Positions 27,854 to 36,996 of a stretch of DNA of 64,000 nt are shown here, piece after piece (positions within the stretch are counted from its first letter, which is position 1; each line of letters opens with the position of its first letter). A program made the translations under genes and the position numbers. The notes beneath the pieces were generated by a model. That model did not search any database and was not told where the DNA came from. It saw nothing but the letters and a program-made list of their open reading frames with translations. Source of the stretch: Teredinibacter waterburyi (lineage in GTDB: Bacteria > Pseudomonadota > Gammaproteobacteria > Pseudomonadales > Cellvibrionaceae); the NCBI RefSeq assembly GCF_001922985.1, contig NZ_MRUH01000007.1, forward strand, positions 62,001-126,000, in the 5' to 3' direction.

Positions 27854-28483
27854 TTAAGGCTGTTCGGCGGTTATCTGGAAGAGCCCGTAGCGCACGGCAC
27901 CAGCGGTTTTTTCCTTGTGTTGCTGCCAATTGAGAGGCAACTGAAGTTGCTGGTTTTTGGGGCACTCTATGTAGACGAGTGCATCGGTTTGCAGCCAACC
28001 TTGGCTCAGTGCTATAGAGGCTGGGTGCCACAAATTCTCGGCAAAGGGCGGGTCGAGAAAGATAATATCGAATGGCTCTGGGGGCTTGGTTCGCAACCAC
28101 TCGACGCCGTCTCCAGCGTATACCTGCGCATTATCGCAGTTTAGGCTGGACAGGTTGTGCCGCAATTGCTGTACCGCGCGGGTATTGTACTCGGCAAATT
28201 GAACTTCCGCGGCACCGCGCGAAGCCGCTTCTAAACCCAGCGCACCGGTGCCGGCGAACAGGTCTAAGCAGCGCGCGCCAGCGGTATATGGGGCGAGCCA
28301 GTTGAACAGGGTTTCGCGGATGCGGTCGCCAGTCGGGCGCAGGCCGTCAGCGTCGATCACTGGCAATTTGCGGCCACGCCATTGACCGCCGATGATTCGA
28401 ATGGTCGAAGCGACGGATTTTTGTGTGTTTTTCTTCGGGCGAGGCAAAAGATTCCACTCCAGAAATGGTAGGATACGCGGCAT
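27854..28483 (-). CDS. rsmD: 16S rRNA (guanine-966-N2)-methyltransferase RsmD
   Basis: RsmD methylates G966 in 16S rRNA. From ATG 28483 the 209-residue protein has the N-terminal IRIIGGQWRGRKLPV and RPTGDRIRETLFNWL, the SAM-binding CLDLFAGTGALGLEAASRGA, and the catalytic DPPF in IIFLDPPFAENLW. It is transcribed divergently from ftsY with only 21 bases between the start codons, the same arrangement as in many gammaproteobacteria, so the two promoters must overlap the coding regions. coaD lies downstream, separated by 153 bases. Confidence 0.95.
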   Translation of the reverse strand: MPRILPFLEWNLLPRPKKNTQKSVASTIRIIGGQWRGRKLPVIDADGLRPTGDRIRETLFNWLAPYTAGARCLDLFAGTGALGLEAASRGAAEVQFAEYNTRAVQQLRHNLSSLNCDNAQVYAGDGVEWLRTKPPEPFDIIFLDPPFAENLWHPASIALSQGWLQTDALVYIECPKNQQLQLPLNWQQHKEKTAGAVRYGLFQITAEQP

Positions 28484-28504
28484 TAGCGTTAATGGTGGAG
28501 CATC

Positions 28505-29578
28505 ATGTTTTTTAAGCGCAAAAAAAGCAACCCAGAAGTCGCGGATCAAACTCCGGTAGACACAAATTCAACGACCATCGATGTGGCTGTCGACCCTCAG
28601 GGGGACGGCGCTAACACCGAGGTGGATACCTTTACCCAAGAAAAACAGAGCATGAGCCTGTTCGCGCGGATGAAGCGTGGTTTGGCTCGTACCAGCAGCC
28701 AGTTTTCGCAGGGGCTTGCCGATCTGTTGCTCGGCAAAAAAACAATCGATGACGAGCTGTTAGAAGATATCGAAACGCTTTTGCTCACCGCTGATGTGGG
28801 TGTTGATGCAACTACCGATATTATCGACGACCTCACCGCACGCGTGGCGCGCAAGCAGCTGGCCGATTCCGACGCGCTATATGCGGCACTTAAAGTTTCA
28901 TTGAAAACGCTAGTGCAAGAAGTCGAGGCGCCACTCAATATTGAAACCGGTGCGGCGCCTTTCGTCATTTTGGTTGTTGGTGTCAACGGCGTTGGTAAAA
29001 CCACCACCATAGGTAAGCTGGCCAAGCGTTTTCAGCAGCAGGGCAAGAGCGTTATGCTGGCGGCCGGCGATACTTTTCGCGCTGCGGCGGTTGAGCAATT
29101 ACAGGTTTGGGGCGAACGCAATAAGGTCGCCGTGGTAGCGCAGCATACCGGTGCGGATAGTGCTTCGGTAATTTTTGATGCGGTGCAGTCGGCGCAGTCG
29201 CGCGGTATCGATGTGGTTATTGCCGATACCGCAGGTCGTTTGCACAATAAGAGCAACCTGATGGAGGAGCTGTCCAAGGTTAAGCGGGTTATGGGCAAAC
29301 TCGATGCGACTGCGCCACACGAAGTGTTGTTGGTGTTAGATGCTGGTACTGGGCAAAACGCCGTTAGCCAAGCCGACCACTTTTTGAAAGCGGCGGGGGT
29401 TACGGGTATAGCGCTGACTAAGCTCGACGGCACTGCGAAAGGCGGAATTATTTTTGCCTTGAGTAAAAAACATAAAATCCCGGTGCGCTTTATCGGTGTG
29501 GGCGAGGGGATTGACGATTTACAGACGTTTGATGCCGATAACTTTATCGACGCCTTGTTCGGTAGCGTTAGCGAATAG
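28505..29578 (+). CDS. ftsY: Signal recognition particle receptor FtsY
   Basis: FtsY receives SRP-ribosome complexes at the membrane. The 357-residue protein has a short acidic N-terminal A domain (about residues 1-55), then the N domain and the GTPase G domain: G1 GVNGVGKTTTIGKLAKRF, the DTFRAAAVEQLQVW region, DTAGRLHNKSNLMEEL (G3) and TKLDGTAKGG (G4). The A domain is much shorter than in E. coli, as is common outside the Enterobacteria. It begins the ftsY-ftsE-ftsX cluster; ftsE starts 109 bases later. Confidence 0.96.
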   Translation: MFFKRKKSNPEVADQTPVDTNSTTIDVAVDPQGDGANTEVDTFTQEKQSMSLFARMKRGLARTSSQFSQGLADLLLGKKTIDDELLEDIETLLLTADVGVDATTDIIDDLTARVARKQLADSDALYAALKVSLKTLVQEVEAPLNIETGAAPFVILVVGVNGVGKTTTIGKLAKRFQQQGKSVMLAAGDTFRAAAVEQLQVWGERNKVAVVAQHTGADSASVIFDAVQSAQSRGIDVVIADTAGRLHNKSNLMEELSKVKRVMGKLDATAPHEVLLVLDAGTGQNAVSQADHFLKAAGVTGIALTKLDGTAKGGIIFALSKKHKIPVRFIGVGEGIDDLQTFDADNFIDALFGSVSE

Positions 29579-29687
29579 CGATTTACCGCGGGTGCTCAAC
29601 CCATAATAAAAACGGCGTTTTGTCGAAGTGAAACTGGCCTTGCGTGGCCGCCATTTAAACCCATCTGCTAAGCCGTGAATTGAAACT

Positions 29688-30371
29688 GTGATTAACTTCA
29701 GCAATGTCTGTAAGCGTTACGAAAGTGGTCAGCAAGCGCTGCTCGATCTTTCGTTTGATATTGAACAGGGAGAAATTGTTTTTCTCACTGGGCATTCGGG
29801 CGCAGGTAAAAGTACCTTGATGAAACTGATTATGTTGATGGAGCGAGCGACTACCGGCCAAGTGGTGATCGCTGGGCGCAATGTAAATCGTCTTCGCTCA
29901 GGTCAAGTTCCTTTCCATCGTCGCCAGATTGGAGTGGTGTTTCAGAATCACCAACTGCTGTTCGATCGCAGTGTGTTCGAAAACATCGCCCTGCCACTTC
30001 AAATTGCGGGCTTTCAACATCGCGAAGTTGGGCGTCGGGTTCGCGCCGCCCTTGATAAGGTCGGTTTGCTTGATAAAGAAAAGGCCAACCCCATTACCCT
30101 TTCTGGCGGAGAGCAGCAGCGTGTCGGTATTGCACGGGCCGTTGTCAACAAGCCGCCGGTGCTTCTGGCCGATGAGCCCACCGGTAACCTCGATCCAAAA
30201 CTCTCCGCTGAAATTATGAATTTGTTTCGCCAGTTTAATGATGTGGGGGTGACCATTATGATCGCCAGTCACGATTTAAATTTAATTCAGCGGCTCGGTC
30301 GTCGCGTATTAACGCTCGCCAATGGTCAGTTGATTCACGATGGCGTCCTGCAAAGCGCGGAGATGCCCTAA
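29688..30371 (+). CDS. ftsE: Cell-division ATP-binding protein FtsE
   Basis: FtsE pairs with FtsX to form an ABC-type complex at the septum that activates peptidoglycan hydrolases. It starts with GTG at 29688 ([14 protein letters not shown]) and has 227 residues. Walker A is GHSGAGKST, the signature is [14 protein letters not shown], Walker B is [14 protein letters not shown], and the switch His is in [11 protein letters not shown]. Its stop overlaps the ftsX start by one base (TAATG), so the two are translationally coupled. Confidence 0.96.
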   Translation: MINFSNVCKRYESGQQALLDLSFDIEQGEIVFLTGHSGAGKSTLMKLIMLMERATTGQVVIAGRNVNRLRSGQVPFHRRQIGVVFQNHQLLFDRSVFENIALPLQIAGFQHREVGRRVRAALDKVGLLDKEKANPITLSGGEQQRVGIARAVVNKPPVLLADEPTGNLDPKLSAEIMNLFRQFNDVGVTIMIASHDLNLIQRLGRRVLTLANGQLIHDGVLQSAEMP

Positions 30372-31390
30372 TGGCCCGCGGCGATAACAGCGCTAAACAC
30401 AACTCAAATAAGGCCCAGACGACTAAAGTTCAGCCGAGCAAGGGTGCTGTGCAAACTAAGACGAGTCTCCGCGACCGTTTTCGCGCCTATCGCGGTCATC
30501 ACCGCGCCTCGTTTAGTGACAGCTTGAGCCGCTTGCTACGCACTCCGATGCAAACCCTAATGACCGCTTTAGTGGTTGCCATCGCATTAGCCTTGCCGGC
30601 AACATTATTGGTTGCTCTAGGGAATATCCAACAGCTGGGTGAAAGTTGGGATGCGAGCCCGAAAATATCGGTATACCTTCACCTGCGCGCTAGCGACGAA
30701 GCGATTAGCCAATTAGTACAACGCTTGGAGCGTTTACCCGAGGTGCGCACTATCGAATACCTCTCGGCCGACAAAGCATTGCAACAATTCCAACAAATGT
30801 CGGGGTTTGGCGATGTCATCGCCTCTCTCGATAGCAACCCCTTGCCCGCCACACTAATTGTTACGCCGAGCGCCACGGCGATTGAGCCGGAGGCGTTAAA
30901 GCTGTTGGGGCAAAAATTAGCGGAAGAGGCTATTGTCGATGAGGTGTCGCTGGATATGGACTGGGTGCGACGCCTGCGCGAACTTATGGTACTGGGGAAA
31001 AAAATCGTTGCGGCACTTGCTGGTTTGCTCGGCTTGGGGGTGTTGTTAGTGATTGGCAATACCGTACGTTTGGCGATCGAAAATCGCCGCGATGAAATCG
31101 TGGTGGTGAAGCTTGTTGGTGGTACCGACGGTTATGTACGCCGCCCATTTTTGTACACCGGAGCTTGGTACGGTTTTATGGGGGGGGTGCTGGCTTGCAT
31201 AATTGTCGCTGCCGGATACCTTTCGTTGCACTCGACTGTGAGTAATCTCGCCATGCTTTATCAGAGTGATTTCAGTTTGCAGGGCTTGGGTTTGGTGAAG
31301 GGGTCGCTGTTACTTGGCGCAAGTACGTTGATCGGTTTGCTTGGTGCATGGCTAGCGGTTGGTCGTCACTTGGCTCAAATAGAGCCCTGA
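30371..31390 (+). CDS. ftsX: Cell-division permease-like protein FtsX
   Basis: FtsX is the membrane partner of FtsE, with a periplasmic loop that recruits the EnvC-type hydrolase activator. The 339-residue protein has a basic cytoplasmic N-terminus (about residues 1-70), a first membrane helix (LMTALVVAIALALPATLLVAL), a periplasmic domain of about 110 residues including SPKISVYLHLRASDEAI, and three further C-terminal helices. It ends the cluster. rpoH, which follows ftsX in many relatives, is absent here; a convergent PilZ-like gene lies 16 bases away. Confidence 0.95.
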   Translation: MARGDNSAKHNSNKAQTTKVQPSKGAVQTKTSLRDRFRAYRGHHRASFSDSLSRLLRTPMQTLMTALVVAIALALPATLLVALGNIQQLGESWDASPKISVYLHLRASDEAISQLVQRLERLPEVRTIEYLSADKALQQFQQMSGFGDVIASLDSNPLPATLIVTPSATAIEPEALKLLGQKLAEEAIVDEVSLDMDWVRRLRELMVLGKKIVAALAGLLGLGVLLVIGNTVRLAIENRRDEIVVVKLVGGTDGYVRRPFLYTGAWYGFMGGVLACIIVAAGYLSLHSTVSNLAMLYQSDFSLQGLGLVKGSLLLGASTLIGLLGAWLAVGRHLAQIEP

Positions 31391-31406
31391 TCAACAGCAC
31401 GTATAA

Positions 31407-31796
31407 TTACAGTCGTAAATTAAACTCGTTAGACTCGCCCAACACCTGCAAAATATTGTTTAGGGTGTGCTGATCTGCACGGCTTATTTTGGTCGTTGAA
31501 ATATCAATTTCTACTTCGTTGCTATTCGACTTAATCAAACAGTAGTCAACCTTTGCCTTGATGCGAATCTTAACGGCTTGATCAATAAACTTTAGTGCGA
31601 ACTCTAGATTCATTTCTGTACCTAGGGGCACGGCTTCGTTAAATCGAATGGTAAGGCCGTTGGCGTGAGCCGACGTAACGATGGCGGGACGAATAATTTT
31701 ATCGGCCATAAATAATCGAGCGCGCCAATTAACCAGAAAACGGTGCTTCCCTTTGCGCTCGATAGACTTACCTGTGATCCCTGAAAAACCCGCCAT
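31407..31796 (-). CDS. PilZ-like domain protein with a degenerate c-di-GMP motif
   Basis: A 129-residue protein from ATG 31796 (AGGTGA upstream; a GTG at 31802 is also possible). It begins with a basic ERKGKHRFLVNWRARLF stretch that resembles the RxxxR part of PilZ domains, and continues with a predicted beta barrel (NGLTIRFNEAVPLGTEMNLEF). The second PilZ motif, D/N-x-S-x-x-G, is not present in standard form: the matching position reads TSAHANG. It may therefore be a non-binding PilZ, like some type IV pilus PilZ proteins. It follows cbrB on the same strand by about 75 bases and may be cotranscribed with it. The assignment rests on weak similarity. Confidence 0.6.
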   Translation of the reverse strand: MAGFSGITGKSIERKGKHRFLVNWRARLFMADKIIRPAIVTSAHANGLTIRFNEAVPLGTEMNLEFALKFIDQAVKIRIKAKVDYCLIKSNSNEVEIDISTTKISRADQHTLNNILQVLGESNEFNLRL

Positions 31797-31870
31797 ACTC
31801 ACCTGCCCAGTGCTGCCCTAAACTCACCTGCCTTTTAGTTTAGACCAGACCGCCGCAAGGGTAGGCAGGA

Positions 31871-33289
31871 TTAGGATTCAGTCGCCGATTGTGTTGGTTT
31901 TTTGCGAGGAATACCCAAACGCTGACGCCGCTCCCACAAACATTTGCGGCTTACCCCTAGTTTCCGGGCCAGTTCCGTTTCGCTCATGGTTTCTTGATGT
32001 TCCAGGACAAAGCGTTGGAAGTAGTCTTCTAGCGACAGGTCTTCGTTGGGGTCGGCTTTAGAGGAGTCGTTAGGGTGTTTTTGCCGGTTATTTCCCGGCG
32101 CCAGAGGGCTGTCGTCGTTGTCAATTCTAACTAGGTCTAGATCGATCGCCAGCTGGTTGTGATCAATTTCGGTCTCGTTATCGCAAAGAATTACGGCGCG
32201 TTGAATGGCGTTCTCCAGTTCGCGAATATTGCCAGGCCAGGTGTAAGTCGTAATAGCTTGGATCGCTTCTGGGGTTAGGTTTAGTGGCGGTTTTAGCATC
32301 TCTGCGCAGAAGCGTTTCACGAATGTTTCGGCGAGCGCCAAGATGTCTTTGCCGCGATCGCGCAATGGCGGTAGCTTCAGTTGGACAACGTTAATACGGA
32401 AGTATAAATCCTCGCGGAATTTACCCTCGCGCGACAGGCGGCCAAGGTCGCGGTGGGTCGCAGCAACAAGTCGAACGTCGACTTTACGCGATTCCACGGA
32501 GCCAATCGGTCTAACTTCGCCTTCCTGTAGTACGCGCAGTAAACGCGCCTGTGCTTCTAGTGGCAGCTCGCCAATCTCATCTAAAAATAAGGTGCCACCA
32601 TCGGCAGCAGAAACTAAACCTTCACGCGTCGAGGCGGCGCCGGTAAAGGCGCCCTTTTCGTGGCCAAATAGTTCGGCTTCAATGAGTGTTTCGGGAATGG
32701 CCGCGCAGTTTACCGAGATCAGTGCCTTGTTGCGACGAGGGCTTTCACGGTGAATGGCATTGGCGACCAACTCTTTGCCGGTTCCCGTCTCGCCCTGTAC
32801 CAGCACTGTGGCGTTGGTGGGGGCGACCTTGTGGATTTTGGCGTAGAGTTCTTTCATCACGTCGCTGGAGCCGATCATGCCGTCCACAGCTGTGTGATTG
32901 TCTGCAATTTTGGTCTTAGCGCTAGTGGCTTTGCGGGTATTCGCTTTGCCGATGACGCGCTTGATCGCGGCGAGCATTTCATCGTGATCGAAGGGCTTGG
33001 CAATATAGTCGACGGCACCCATGCGCATGGAATCTACCGCTGAGCGCAAACTCGCGTAGCTGGTCATTATTAATACCGGTACGTCACCAGCTAGCTGGAT
33101 CAGGTCCGTGCCCGGCGCGCCTGGCAAGCGCAGGTCACTGATAATGAGTTCGAAAGTATCTAGTTTGTGTTTGCTGGTGGCCTCGCTAACGGAGCCCGCT
33201 TCTTTAACATCGAATTTGTTGCGTGTTAACAGCTTGCGTAGTGCGGTACGAATGATGTCTTCGTCTTCGACGATGAGAACTTTGCTCAT
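31871..33289 (-). CDS. cbrB: Sigma-54-dependent response regulator, CbrB type
   Basis: An NtrC-family activator of 472 residues from ATG 33289 (MSKVLIVEDED); the ATG at 33298 is an alternative. The receiver domain has the phospho-acceptor Asp52 in LIISDLRLPGAPG, the conserved Thr/Ser and Lys in YIAKPFDHDEM. The AAA+ sigma-54 domain has Walker A GETGTGKELVA, the GAFTGA loop that touches sigma-54, and Walker B GTLFLDEIGELP. The C-terminal Fis-like helix-turn-helix is SETELARKLGVSRKCLWERRQRLG. It lies downstream of a CbrA-type kinase in the synteny dksA-gluQ-cbrA-cbrB, so it should control carbon and nitrogen source use. It does not contain the CrcZ sRNA gene downstream. Confidence 0.85.
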   Translation of the reverse strand: MSKVLIVEDEDIIRTALRKLLTRNKFDVKEAGSVSEATSKHKLDTFELIISDLRLPGAPGTDLIQLAGDVPVLIMTSYASLRSAVDSMRMGAVDYIAKPFDHDEMLAAIKRVIGKANTRKATSAKTKIADNHTAVDGMIGSSDVMKELYAKIHKVAPTNATVLVQGETGTGKELVANAIHRESPRRNKALISVNCAAIPETLIEAELFGHEKGAFTGAASTREGLVSAADGGTLFLDEIGELPLEAQARLLRVLQEGEVRPIGSVESRKVDVRLVAATHRDLGRLSREGKFREDLYFRINVVQLKLPPLRDRGKDILALAETFVKRFCAEMLKPPLNLTPEAIQAITTYTWPGNIRELENAIQRAVILCDNETEIDHNQLAIDLDLVRIDNDDSPLAPGNNRQKHPNDSSKADPNEDLSLEDYFQRFVLEHQETMSETELARKLGVSRKCLWERRQRLGIPRKKPTQSATES

Positions 33290-33387
33290 ATTAACCATCT
33301 TTGCATAGGAGAGTGGGTAGCCCCAAGCTGGCGCTATAATCACTCGGGCGAAACGCCTCAACCTGTTTGATGTAGATGCGTAATCTA

Positions 33388-33435
33388 CTTACTTAAAGTA
33401 CCAATTACTTAAAGTACCTATTACTCAAAGTACCT
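33388..33435. repeat. Three tandem 16-bp repeats with a palindromic core between cbrA and cbrB
   Basis: Three adjacent 16-base copies (33388-33403, 33404-33419, 33420-33435) share the unit ATTACTTAAAGTACCT with one or two substitutions each. Copies 1 and 2 contain the 11-base palindrome TACTT-A-AAGTA; copy 3 has one change (TACTCAAAGTA). They lie about 150 bases upstream of the cbrB start on the strand of transcription, in the 256-base gap between the two genes. This looks like a binding array for a regulator or a site of repeat-length variation. Confidence 0.75.
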
Positions 33436-33544
33436 ACGCAACGCACATTGTGTATGGGTTAATCCAACCAGTATCTTGGCGCGTCCTGTGCCTTTTGTAA
33501 CCTTGATCCGACCTAGAGCTGGGTCGATAACGTGCAGCTCAAAG

Positions 33545-36535
33545 TTAATCTAGTTCCCTAGTGTTACCCCTATTGGCGCCATTTTCAAGGGTAACGGGTA
33601 GCTTAATCACAAATTTTGTGCCTTTTTGTAACACCTTGTCAGCGGGGCTGACAATTTCGAGTTGCCCTTTGTGTTCTTCAACAATGCTGTAAACCATCGA
33701 CAATCCAAGCCCTGTACCTTCTCCCGGCTCTTTAGTGGTAAAGAACGGTTCGAAGATTTGGTCGTGAATATGGTCGGGAATACCCGACCCTTCGTCGGTG
33801 ACCGTGATGATGGCATAGCCACCTTGGCTGGGTTCACTAGCAATGGTGATATTGGTTTCTTCTGGGCTCGCATCGCGGGCGTTGGTTAGGAGGTTGACGA
33901 ACACCTGAATTAACCGCTGGCTGTCACCAGTAACCTTGATTTCAGGTTCTACAAGATTGTGAAAAAAGACGTAACCGCGTTCTTTTTGTAGGCGCACGAG
34001 GTTAATGGCTTCTTGCGCGCATTCGTGAAGCACTGTGGGGCGGAAATCACTCTCATCCTGCTGGCCGGTGTGGGAGAAGCTGACTAAGGAGTGAACGATA
34101 CGGCTTACGCGATCCGTTTGCGAGAGAATCTGCACCACCGATTCTAGTATCTCGGGGTCGTCTGTTTCATATTTCATATTCTGCGCGAGGCAAGCGATAC
34201 CGGTAACGGGGTTGCCAATTTCATGGGCGACCCCAGCCGCCAAGCGACCGACAGAGGCAAGTCGTTCGCTGTGCATTAACTCTTTTTCAAGTAGCTCGAG
34301 TTCGGTGACGTCTTCCAGCAGTAAGACCTGACCATCGGCTTTGTAGGCCACTGACGAAGGGATTAACGCTTGGTGCAGGGTGATCCAGTGAATTCGTCCG
34401 GCAAGTTCGACCTCTTCTTTATAGAAATGCGGTTGTGATGACGTGGCAAAGCGATGCAGTAGTTCGCCCCAGGGTTCAAGAATGGCCGATAGGTGTGAGC
34501 CGGTAACCGACTCGCTGGTAATTCCGGTTAGCTGTTCCATGGCGTTGTTCCACATTAACACCTCCATATCCTTACCTACCGAGCACACCGCCATCGGCAG
34601 TTCTTCCAGGGTGCGACGGTGATAGAGGCGCAGATTGTTTAGCTCGGCGGCAAGCCCTGTGAGGTGGTCGCGGTAGTCATTGATACGGCTTTCCATTAGG
34701 TTGATGTCGGCCACGCCATCGACATCAGGAACGCGGTAGGGGATTTGCTTATCCATAATCTCGGTTGCCATGGTAATCCCGATTAGGCCGGATAAGTTGG
34801 CTTCCACTTCATCGCGCAATCGCCGCAGCGCATAAGGCCGGCTTTCACCAGCGTTTAAACCGAGCTGTTCCATCGCGCGATTTACCTCGGCACGAGCCGT
34901 GTACTCGCCGATGCGCGCAATCAAGCGGCCAACGATCTCTTCCGGCGAGCGAATATCTAGGGTCATACGCACGGGGTGGCTAAGTTCATCCTCGGCGCAG
35001 AGTTCCGCACTGTATTTCTCATCGTCCGATTGGCGGGTTGTCAGCGAGACGATAACGAATACTAGGGTGTTGATTCCCAAGGACCAAAGGGTGATGGGTT
35101 CCCAGTATTCAACGCCGAGGTGCAAGACGAATCCGTAGAGCGGAAGCTGAATGGAGATTGCACCCATTAACATCGGAATTAATAGTGCCGCTAGCCAAAT
35201 TATCATGCCGGTAGATAGGCCTGCGACCATACCGTTGCGATTGCCGCGCGACCAAAAAGCGACCGCGATAATACCGGGCAAAAATTGCAAGGTGGCAATA
35301 AATGAGGTGAGTGCGAGATCCGTTAGGCTGAAGCGATTCGCCAGTGCAAGGTAAAACCCGTAGCCGCTAATAATAACAACGGCGATTAGTGCGCGTCGCA
35401 TCCAAACTAATTGGCCGTAGATTTCGCGGTGTGTTTTAAGCGGTGCTGCGGGCAAGATCCAGTGGTTCAGCATCATCGTGGTGAGCGCTAGAGAGATGGC
35501 AACCGTTGCCCCCGTGGCGGCTGAAAGCCCAGCGACAAAAGAAATAATCGTAAAGGTCACGCTGCCGGCCGCAATCGGCACCGACAGGGTGAAATATTCT
35601 GTAGGGAAAAACCCACCGCTTTTTATTCCGGCCCAGAGAATCGGGAACACCGGTAGCGCCATCATTAATAAAAATAATGGGAAGGCCCAGCTAAGCGTGC
35701 CGGTAACATTTTTAACCGGATTTTCTACCACGGTAATGTGGAAGATATGCGGCATCGAAATCGCTGTGGCAATAAAGACCAGTAACAAAGTATGGGACGA
35801 GTTACCGGCAGCGGGGGAGTGAAGGTTTTGCAAATATTGGGGGTGCTCAGTCAGCCATTGATCGAGCCCGAGTGGGCCATCAAACACTTCGAACACCGCA
35901 AAGAAACCAACGGCCGTCAAGCCGATGATCTTAATCAATGACTCGAATGCCATCGAGGTTAATAGACCCTTGTGGTACTCGCGTTTTGAACCGAACACCA
36001 TGGCGAAACAGGCAATGACTACACAATACACAAGGGCCAAAATCTGGCGAGTGTCGAAAGCGCCACTGGGCATTGGCGTACCGCTGCCATTATTGCGGGT
36101 GAGAATGTGGATGGTATCGGCAACCGCCTGAATTTGTAGGGCGATTAACGGCGCCATAGCGATCAGCATACAAAAAGTCGCAATTCCGCCAACGGCATGA
36201 CTGTGGTAGCGAAAGGTGAGTAGGTCGGCGGTGGAATTTATTTGGAAGCGGCGAGCAAGTTCCATTAACGGCTTTAAGGCCACCGGCGCAAACAAAAATA
36301 ATGCGCCTGTTCCTAAGTAATAGGCGAGCGCACCGTAGCCAAATGTACTGGCGAGATCGACAACGCCGTAGTAGGCCCAAGCGCTGGCAAAAATACCGAG
36401 GGAGAAGATATAGGTTACCGGGTGGCTAACAATTTTATCGCTAATCAAGCCCTTTTCAGTGGAGTAGGCCACTGCGAATAAGACACCGAGGTAAGTGAAG
36501 CAAATTAAAGCAACATGCAGAAAGCTAAATGTCAT
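33545..36535 (-). CDS. cbrA: Solute-symporter/sensor histidine kinase hybrid, CbrA type
   Basis: A 996-residue membrane kinase, the same size as CbrA of Pseudomonas. Residues 1 to about 500 form a sodium:solute symporter (SLC5-like) domain with about thirteen helices; the small STAC-like region follows, then a coiled or helical linker, a PAS domain around residues 640-745, the kinase box AGVAHEIGNPVTGIACLAQ with His771, an N box (NLLTNARDASPEE) and G boxes DEGSGIPD and GEGTGLGLSMVYS. CbrA senses and may transport a substrate such as histidine in Pseudomonas; the ligand here is unknown. It is cotranscribed or adjacent to CbrB, with a tandem repeat in between. Confidence 0.9.
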   Translation of the reverse strand: MTFSFLHVALICFTYLGVLFAVAYSTEKGLISDKIVSHPVTYIFSLGIFASAWAYYGVVDLASTFGYGALAYYLGTGALFLFAPVALKPLMELARRFQINSTADLLTFRYHSHAVGGIATFCMLIAMAPLIALQIQAVADTIHILTRNNGSGTPMPSGAFDTRQILALVYCVVIACFAMVFGSKREYHKGLLTSMAFESLIKIIGLTAVGFFAVFEVFDGPLGLDQWLTEHPQYLQNLHSPAAGNSSHTLLLVFIATAISMPHIFHITVVENPVKNVTGTLSWAFPLFLLMMALPVFPILWAGIKSGGFFPTEYFTLSVPIAAGSVTFTIISFVAGLSAATGATVAISLALTTMMLNHWILPAAPLKTHREIYGQLVWMRRALIAVVIISGYGFYLALANRFSLTDLALTSFIATLQFLPGIIAVAFWSRGNRNGMVAGLSTGMIIWLAALLIPMLMGAISIQLPLYGFVLHLGVEYWEPITLWSLGINTLVFVIVSLTTRQSDDEKYSAELCAEDELSHPVRMTLDIRSPEEIVGRLIARIGEYTARAEVNRAMEQLGLNAGESRPYALRRLRDEVEANLSGLIGITMATEIMDKQIPYRVPDVDGVADINLMESRINDYRDHLTGLAAELNNLRLYHRRTLEELPMAVCSVGKDMEVLMWNNAMEQLTGITSESVTGSHLSAILEPWGELLHRFATSSQPHFYKEEVELAGRIHWITLHQALIPSSVAYKADGQVLLLEDVTELELLEKELMHSERLASVGRLAAGVAHEIGNPVTGIACLAQNMKYETDDPEILESVVQILSQTDRVSRIVHSLVSFSHTGQQDESDFRPTVLHECAQEAINLVRLQKERGYVFFHNLVEPEIKVTGDSQRLIQVFVNLLTNARDASPEETNITIASEPSQGGYAIITVTDEGSGIPDHIHDQIFEPFFTTKEPGEGTGLGLSMVYSIVEEHKGQLEIVSPADKVLQKGTKFVIKLPVTLENGANRGNTRELD

Positions 36536-36619
36536 GGTGCGGATATCCGATAGTGAGCATGGTTGATTGGCGAGACGATAAAGTAAGTTGTTTCGGGAAG
36601 CCGGTGGGACTAAGCCGAA

Positions 36620-36808
36620 TTAATGGGGTGGTAACCCGCTCCTGCTTTTACGGTCTTGTTGCAGCACGAAGGCTATAACGATAACCAGCGCCCAAATAAT
36701 AAAGGGGCGATACCACGCCGATCCGGGCTGTGTTACCCAGCTCAGCAGCGTTGGCGAAAAGATATAAACCACCAGGATCAGTAGTAAAAGTGGGCGTTGT
36801 CGTTTCAT
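36620..36808 (-). CDS. Small membrane protein upstream of cbrA
   Basis: A 62-residue protein with two hydrophobic segments (LLLLILVVYIFSPTLLSWV and PFIIWALVIVIAFVL) and a basic C-terminus (QQDRKSRSGLPPH). It starts with ATG 36808 with no visible ribosome-binding site. A small uncharacterised gene occupies the same position between gluQ and cbrA in Pseudomonas aeruginosa as I remember it, which suggests a conserved accessory of the CbrA symporter-kinase. Function is unknown. Confidence 0.75.
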   Translation of the reverse strand: MKRQRPLLLLILVVYIFSPTLLSWVTQPGSAWYRPFIIWALVIVIAFVLQQDRKSRSGLPPH

Positions 36809-36996
36809 TTATTCAAACATCTTTGGCTTGTTGTGGTTAGCTTGCGACTTGCTCCCCATTTGTCGAGCGCAGGTTGAGCGCAACAGGACTGGGCGTCCGC
36901 ATATCGCCTTGTCGGTAAATCGATTAGCAGTGTGCAGTGTATTACATTTGTTGGATTAAGGCCGTGTTGATTCGCCTAGCCTGCCGTGCCGGCGGG

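Noticed and set aside
31803-31870. CrcZ-type RNA downstream of cbrB
   Set aside because: The available space is under 80 bases and has no repeated A-rich Hfq/Crc target motifs.
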